This document shows, one piece after another, positions 58,301 to 64,000 of a stretch of 64,000 nucleotides of DNA. The translations under genes were made by a program, and so were the position numbers. The stretch's first letter is position 1. Every line of letters starts with the position of its first letter. Origin of the DNA: Ziziphus jujuba (taxonomy: Eukaryota > Streptophyta > Magnoliopsida > Rosales > Rhamnaceae); the NCBI RefSeq assembly GCF_031755915.1, contig NC_083381.1:2368501-2432500 (forward strand), read 5' to 3'. The notes beneath the pieces were generated by a model. It ran no database searches. It saw only the letters and a list, made by a program, of their open reading frames with translations, and was not told the origin of the DNA.

Positions 58301-59087
58301 AATTTTCTGTATATGAAAAAGGTAACACCATGATTTTTCACTCTTTTTTTGGACTGGATAAGTGAGACATTGAATCCGAGCTACAAAAGCTAGCTATTCC
58401 CAATACTCATTATTTATCAAAAATTCTCTTTATAAGCAAACTCTCAATGTTCATAATTTGTGGACCAAATTTCAACCAAATTTTTTTTTTCAACCATATA
58501 CATGATAAAGATCTTTGCTATTATTGTCTGCTTGGTTGTCTAGAAAATAACATGGCCAAAAAACGTTTTATGGGGTCTCAAAATAATGGCAGAAGAAGAA
58601 AAGTTTCCATGAACATATCAGCTGCAATTGTTTCTTAGACTTTCCCTGTTTTGGGTACAAAATAAAAAAAAAAAAAAAAGGACTAAAATTTTCTTTACTA
58701 GTACCATTAATGAATCCATTTTCATTACTACCAGTTATGGGAAAATTTTCAATTGGTATTAAATATTTCTGTCTGACTTTCTTCACTAGCGGTACTTCAT
58801 TCATATTTCACAAATGGCATTGCTTTCATCATATCCATTTTCTTCTAATTAGTATTGTTGACAATTAGGCATGGCCTACATTTTATTACTTATATATAAT
58901 ATACATGTCCATTAAATATTCTCAGACAATTGTAGACACAGAAAATGGGTGAGAACTTGTTATGAAAATCTATTTGTGACATTTTCATAATTTATATGTG
59001 GAATTGTGCATGAAATTTGATTATGCTGCTGTTTTTTTTTGTATATATGTTTTTCAATATGTTTATTTTGTTTTTAATAGGTTCTAG
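55331..59087 (+). other. hAT leader region with predicted non-coding exons
   Basis: Predicted leader exons with canonical borders are about 55440-55701 (TGCAG then GTAAAA), 57307-57461 and 57740-57844 (GGAG then GTAAGT). The last joins the transposase exon at 59081 (AATAG acceptor), seven bases before the ATG. A GC-richer block at 56030-56460 inside the first intron (GGAGTCTGGGCTCCACGGGA) has no explanation and could be captured DNA. TA runs are at about 57135-57155 and 58045-58068. Confidence 0.5.
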
Positions 59088-61398
59088 ATGGATGAGGGCC
59101 ACAATGATTTGTATGATATTAATGAATTGGAAGAGTATTTAAATGAATCAGATAAAGCTGAATCTCAACCTTCACAGTTGGATAAACCTTATAAAACGCA
59201 AAAGAGAAAACCTTCTAGGGCTCCATCTTGGGTTTGGGAACATTTTGAAAAAATTCCAGATAATGATCCAAATAATCCTAGGTGCAAATGTAAACATTGT
59301 GGGGTAGATTATGCATGTAATACCAAGAGATGTGGAACTAGTACATTGCGAAACCATTTGATGAACCAATGCAAAAAATACCCTAATAGGATGGAGGATA
59401 AAAAGCAACAAGTTCTTTCATTTGAAAGTGGTAGTAGCAATTTGGTCTCTATGAGTACAACATTTAGTAAAGAGGCATGTAGGCTTGCATGTGCATAAAT
59501 GATCATCATGGACGAGTTACCATTTAGCCACGTTGAAGGAGAAGGGTTTAGAAAGTTTTGTAATGCTTTGAACCCTAAGTTTGAACCGCCATCTCGTAGA
59601 ACAATTTCTAGAGATGTGTTTCAGTTGTACTTAGATGAGAAAAAAATTTTGAAAAGTGAGTTTTCATTGAGGAAGCAAAGGGTTTGTCTTACGACGGACA
59701 CATGGACTTCCATTCAAAATAACAATTACATGACTCTTACCGCTCATTTCATTGATGATGATTGGAAGTTGCATAAGAGAATTTTAAATTTTTGTATTGT
59801 GCAAAATCATAAGGGTGAGACAATTGGTAAGGTTATAGAAAATTGTTTGATTGAATGGGGTATTGAAAGGGTTTTCACAATAACGGTTGATAATGCTTCT
59901 TCAAATGATGTGGCTGTTAATTTTTTGAAAGAAAAATTAAATTATTGGAAAGGAAATGTTTTGGATGGTGATTTTTTACATGTTCGTTGTGCTGCACATA
60001 TTGTAAATTTAATTGTGACATTTGGATTAAAGGAAATCCATGATAGTATTGCTGGAATTCGTAATGCTATTAGATATGTTCGATCATCTCCTTCAAGGTT
60101 AAACAAATTTAAAGAATGTGTAGAGAAGGAGAAAATTGAATATAAAGAAACCGTGGTTTTGGATGTGTCTACTAGGTGGAATTCCACCTATTTGATGTTG
60201 AACTCAGCTTTGAAGTATCAAAAAGGTTTTGATAGGATGATAGATGCTGATGGACATTATCTTGGATATTTTGAGGAAGATGAAGTAGGAAGGAAGAGAG
60301 CCGGACCACCTCTAATTAAAGATTGGGATAGTGCAAGGGTTTTTGTGAAATTTCTTGCTACTTTTTATGAAGTTACCTTAAAGTTTAGTGCCTCTTTGAC
60401 TGTTACTTCTAATATATGTTTTCATGAATTGAGTTTGATGTATAATGCACTTGTTGAATGGAGTAATAGTCAAAATCATTTGATGGCCGATATGGCAAAG
60501 AAAATGTTGATAAAGTTTGACAAATATTGGGGTTCACTTGGAAACGTCAACAAGTTGTTGCTTATTGCCATTGTGCTTGATCCACGATATAAGCTGGAAT
60601 ATGTATCATATCTTTTTGAGGATGCTTATGAAAGTGGTATGGTTGAATCTTTGACTAGGGATGTAAAAGATACTTTAGTTAACCTTTACAACTTCTATAA
60701 GGAAATTGATTCTATGAATGGGAGTTCTAAAGTATCAAATTCAAATGATGGTCAATCAATGCAAGCACAACAAAGTGGGATGATGATGGATTCATTGGAT
60801 GATGGAAGCATAGATGATCGTCGGCATTTGAAAGAATCACAATTTAAAAAAAGAAAAATGGAAAAAAATGTATTGGAAATAAAGAATGAGGTTGATAAAT
60901 TTTTATTTGATCCATGTGAGGATGTGGAGAGTGAGAAATTTGATATTTTTGCTTGGTGGAAAAATAATTGGACAAAATATCGAATTTTATCTCAAATTGC
61001 AAGAGATGTATAGGCCATTCCAGTTTCTACAGTAGCATCCGAATCTGCTTTTAGTACCGGAGGGCGTATTCTTGATGCATTCCGAAGTTCATTGGGTCCA
61101 AAAATGGTGGAGGCTTTGATTTGTTCTCAAAATTGGTTGCAATCAAAGCCTATGACGTATGATTATAGAGTTGAAATACCAATAGAAGATGTCGCATATT
61201 ATGATTCTATTGAATCGGGTAAGAATTTTTTTTATTATTATTATTTGTAATTTTATTTTTATTATCTATTTTAGAGTTTTTAGAATTTTTTAGTAATATT
61301 TACAACTTCTTTTAGCTTACTAATTAATCTAATATCATATTTTAATTTGTTTAGGAGCATCTTGGGTTACAAAACAAAGTTTACCTCCACGTAATTGA
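59088..61398 (+). pseudogene. hAT transposase (BED zinc finger, RICESLEEPER-like), two nonsense codons
   Basis: The coding frame runs 59088-61218, then an intron (GTAAG...TTTAG), then 61355-61398. It is interrupted by TAA at 59496-59498 and TAG at 61011-61013. Domains: an acidic start, a BED zinc finger (CKHC ... HLMNQC) at residues about 45-105, the catalytic core with Asp in LTTDTWTSI and Asp in TVDNASSND, the insertion-domain motif HVRCAAHIVN, then RWNSTYLML, and the C-terminal dimerisation region STVASESAFSTGGRILD, which carries the catalytic Glu. The second stop lies before that Glu, so the truncated product could not be active. Otherwise the frame is clean over more than 2 kb, so decay is recent. 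Confidence 0.93.
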
Positions 61399-62068
61399 TA
61401 TATGATTACTTGGTAAGTTTGTTGTTAATTCCAAATCATCAATTATCTTTTAAGTTAGATAATATTTTAGTAATACACTTAATGTTTATTGATTGCTAAT
61501 TCTTTACATTTAATGCTTAATGTTTAATGTTTATTTATAATTTTAATGTTTGTTGAAGGATGAATGGAATTTGGTTTATTGAGGTAGTGAGCTTGTGGTT
61601 GCTGCTGGTGGCTTTTCATGCAATGGAGAATGTGGAAGAAAACAATATTTAAAATAATTTTTATTTTTATGGATTATTAGTTTATTTAATTATAAGTTTA
61701 TTTTAAAATTTTAGATTTCAAATATGGGTTGTATTTTATTTTGTAGCTAATAATGGTTGTAGACTTGTTATATACTTTATTTGTTGATGTATGGTTTATA
61801 ATTGGGTGGTGGTAGTTGTAGATTTGTATTATAGTTGTATGATTATGTGTTATATTATTTAATATGTTTGATGCTTAATAATTAACTTATTTGGTATTTT
61901 TGTTTAGGTGGATGGATGTATGTTAAAATTATTTAATTTAAAGAATAATTTGAAAAGAATATCTAATTTAAAATATAGATTGATGATTAAAAAGGTCTAA
62001 AAAATTTTTTATACAATTTTGGTCCAAAAAATACCAAATTCGAAATATATATATATATATACAATTTG
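61399..62068. other. hAT 3' untranslated and flanking sequence
   Basis: AT-rich sequence after the transposase stop at 61398, with no gene. It probably holds the poly(A) site. A TA run lies at about 62045-62060, just before the right subterminal cluster. Confidence 0.55.
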
Positions 62069-62069
62069 G

Positions 62070-62255
62070 GCCGAGGCCCAACACGAAGCCCAGACCGGCC
62101 CAACCCGCAAACCCAACCCAAACCGATCAAATATGGTCGGTTCGGTCGGTTTCGGATTGTATATTGGGTTCGGTTCGGTTCGGTTATATAACCAACCCAA
62201 ACCGAATTGGTCAGTTAGGTTTATAAAAACCCCAAAAACCGAACCAATCCGCACC
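62070..62255. repeat. hAT right subterminal motif cluster
   Basis: GGTCGGTTCGGTCGGTTTCGG, GGTTCGGTTCGGTTCGG and ACCCAAACCGA motifs over about 190 bases, partner of the left cluster at 55160-55330. Confidence 0.72.
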
Positions 62256-62276
62256 GAGCTCACCCCTAGGAACGTC

Positions 62277-63269
62277 CAATTGAGCCAAATATCTGTGTTA
62301 ATCCTCCTGAATTTTTGTTTCAATTGCTTTTTCTGAATTTGGACATGACCTTTTTTCTCTTTCCACTTTGAATTAAATAGTCAATGATTTGCTTGAGTTC
62401 TTTCTATATTTTTTAAATAAAGTTTCATATATGCTTTTACAATTAATGCTGGTTGAAACTAACCACCAGTTTGGAGGACAGTACATGCACTTAGAAGGCT
62501 GCTTTAGAATTTTCATGGATCGAAGAAGAGTACAAAATTTTGTAGAGACGAGGAGTTTGCTCAATTGTTTTGAATGCTCCACATAAGTTGCAAACTTCGT
62601 CGAACTTTATTTCAACGCAATCGATACTTGTTTTTATCTTTTTTATTACTGTACTAGATTTCTAGTTAGGATCTAATGGAAATTAAAAAAGGCTTGATTT
62701 GATCAAATTCCTAGCGGTTTTTCTGCCTCGTCTATTCTGAATTTTAACAATTTGAGAAAAAAACTTCACACGGATATTATGGACAATTAAGTTTTAATAT
62801 AGTTTCGTTCCTTCACATGAATGCAGAATAATCTATGCATCTTTTTTATTTTATGATCCTCTCATACCAATTTTACAGTGCATTAACAATGAATTTCACG
62901 TGCTACGGCGCGAACAACAATTACTTACTAAACCCATTGTGCTTGTCTCCTCTTCTAGTTTGTTTGCAACAATTATAGCTTTTTCAAGTTAATCAAAATC
63001 TTGAAGCTAAATCGAAACCAAAAAAACACACACAATAAAATTAAAAAAAAAAAGAAAAAGAAAAAGAAAAAAAACGTTATCAAACAGATTCTTTATTAAG
63101 TAGTAGTAGGAATAATATCCTTCATAGTTTATTTTTACCAGAGCCAAGATACGCAAAAGAGATTCCTCCAGCCTCTAGCTTGATCTCTGAAATATTTACT
63201 TTATTTATAGCACAACGGATGGAGCCATCGACGGCTACTACTCGACATAAACATGGCATCTAAGATCAC
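62277..63269. repeat. GulLO flank d' and 3' flank of copy c
   Basis: 62277-62990 matches d2 (30685-31406). 62991-63110 is A-rich and specific to this copy. 63111-63269 holds the sequence just below the copy c stop codon. No gene. Confidence 0.75.
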
Positions 63270-64000
63270 TTACTTGATGTCGACGAGAACATCACCAACT
63301 TGATTTCGACGAGAACAAACCCTTGCATCCTTGAAAACTTTACCAGGTGTACAGAAATAGCCCTTGCTTGGGGCACAGTGAATATCCTCTTGGCATATGC
63401 ACAAACCTTCCAGTGCACAACCTTCTTTGAAAATGGTTATCCCACCCTGCAGTCCAAGAACTTGGTCGGTCCATTCACTAGAGAAGAGCCCCATTGGATC
63501 ATACAATTTCTTTACTGCCAAGAACTTGTCAGCATTTTTATACTTTTTAATCACCCCATCAAATGCTATGTTGCGATTCTTCCCCCAGTGCGGCAATGCC
63601 CTATATTTGATCAATGCCATTTGCTCTATTTCCTCAATGATATCCTCGTAAAGCCTGGGAGTCATTGCATCGTGGCTTCGATAATATGTGATATCGAAGT
63701 TCACTGCATCTTCTTCTTTGCCCAGGTAAGCGCTGGAGGCTGTAACATAGCGTATAAAAATACCATTGTAGAGTTCAAGACCACACAGAGCCTTAGGTTG
63801 TAGCTTAACAAGCTTTTGCACATCTTGAATGAAGTTCTTAACAGAGGACAACCCAATACTGAGTGTGGTTTCGAAAAAGAATTCGCCTTTCACTCTTGGG
63901 TCCCATGGGCAATAACTCTTCCCTGCATCTTCATCTTCCTCTTCCACTTCCCCTTCCGCATTTCCTTCCAGGCAGGACCCAGATGCTTGGAGCCGGTTTT
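63270..64000 (-). CDS. GULLO: L-gulonolactone oxidase copy c, C-terminal part (runs off the window)
   Basis: Open from the right edge to a TAA at 63270-63272, about 242 residues. It covers the C-terminal aldonolactone oxidase domain: RLQASGSCLEGNAEG, a Glu/Asp-rich stretch (GEVEEEDEDAG), SYCPWDPRVKGEF, LQPKALCGLELYNG, YVTASSAYLGKEED, PRLYEDIIEEIEQMALIKY, ALPHWGKNRN (the HWGK motif, near 63577-63592) and FSSEWTDQVLG. A cysteine-rich tail follows (GCALEGLCICQEDIHCAPSK). The order matches plant GulLO proteins, FAD-dependent enzymes that oxidise L-gulono-1,4-lactone toward ascorbate and are usually secreted. The FAD-binding N-terminus lies beyond 64000. Copy c has neither the frameshift nor the LTR of copies a and b, and so may be functional. 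Confidence 0.93.
   Translation of the reverse strand, partial: NRLQASGSCLEGNAEGEVEEEDEDAGKSYCPWDPRVKGEFFFETTLSIGLSSVKNFIQDVQKLVKLQPKALCGLELYNGIFIRYVTASSAYLGKEEDAVNFDITYYRSHDAMTPRLYEDIIEEIEQMALIKYRALPHWGKNRNIAFDGVIKKYKNADKFLAVKKLYDPMGLFSSEWTDQVLGLQGGITIFKEGCALEGLCICQEDIHCAPSKGYFCTPGKVFKDARVCSRRNQVGDVLVDIK

Larger units (their letters stand above)
55148..62268 (+). mobile_element. 7.1-kb hAT-type (Ac-like) DNA transposon
   Basis: Ends are TAGGAGTGGGC (left) and, reversed, TAGGGGTGAGC (right). The target duplication GGAACGTC is a perfect 8 bp (55140-55147 and 62269-62276), the hAT hallmark. The empty site is in d2 near 30676-30690 (GGGAACATCC). Clusters of AACCGA/TCGGTT-type motifs lie within the first 180 and last 200 bases, as expected for subterminal transposase-binding regions. 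Length 7121 bp. It encodes one transposase (pseudogene) preceded by nearly 4 kb of leader with apparent non-coding exons. Confidence 0.95.

Noticed and set aside
63300..63803. 167-codon open frame on the plus strand
   Set aside because: It is antisense to the GulLO copy c coding region; shorter versions occur antisense to copies a and b.

Overview
The window is nuclear DNA from a flowering plant, probably a eudicot. It is AT-rich, has spliced genes with long introns and microsatellites, and is packed with plant-type transposable elements. There are no bacterial operons, tRNAs, rRNAs or CRISPR arrays that I can see. Almost everything here is a mobile element or a decayed gene. The only coding region that reads open over its whole visible length is the C-terminal part of an L-gulonolactone oxidase (GulLO) gene that runs off the right edge (63270-64000, minus strand).

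The host scaffold is a small tandem family of GulLO genes, all on the minus strand. Copy a lies at 10235-10825 plus 28629-29670, a second locus survives only as a start exon at 31407-31531, copy b lies at 49755-51390, and copy c at 63270-64000. Copies a and b share a one-base frameshift and a 362-bp solo LTR in the same exon, so they arose from an already broken gene; copy c has neither. Later insertions pulled the copies apart, and the paralogous copies supply the empty sites that prove the insertion boundaries.

Layout. 1-8864: nested LTR-retrotransposon remnants with a 3.4-kb solo LTR (744-4131). 8865-10825: GulLO flank and the 3' part of copy a. 10826-28628: a 17.8-kb Mutator-like element (MULE) inserted inside GulLO copy a with a perfect 9-bp target duplication. 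It carries fragments of two host genes (a PPR gene and CTF18), a mudrA-type transposase pseudogene on the plus strand, a 3.5-kb head-to-head array of 7+7 units of about 255 bp, and a convergent DUF1985/Ulp1-protease gene on the minus strand. 28629-32532: 5' part of copy a, flanks and the start-exon remnant. 32533-36707: a pile-up of miniature retrotransposons (TRIM-like) holding a 2.9-kb solo LTR. 36708-44775: a 2-kb direct duplication whose second copy is interrupted by gypsy and copia remnants. 44776-49430: retrotransposon remnant with a nested 2.8-kb solo LTR. 49440-51860: GulLO copy b. 51861-54847: another solo LTR. 55148-62268: a 7.1-kb hAT element with a perfect 8-bp target duplication and a transposase with two nonsense codons. 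62277-64000: flank and copy c.

The most interesting object is the 17.8-kb MULE: two convergent genes read into a large foldback array at its centre, an arrangement that could make double-stranded RNA. Family names come from recognising protein and terminal motifs by eye; no database search was run.
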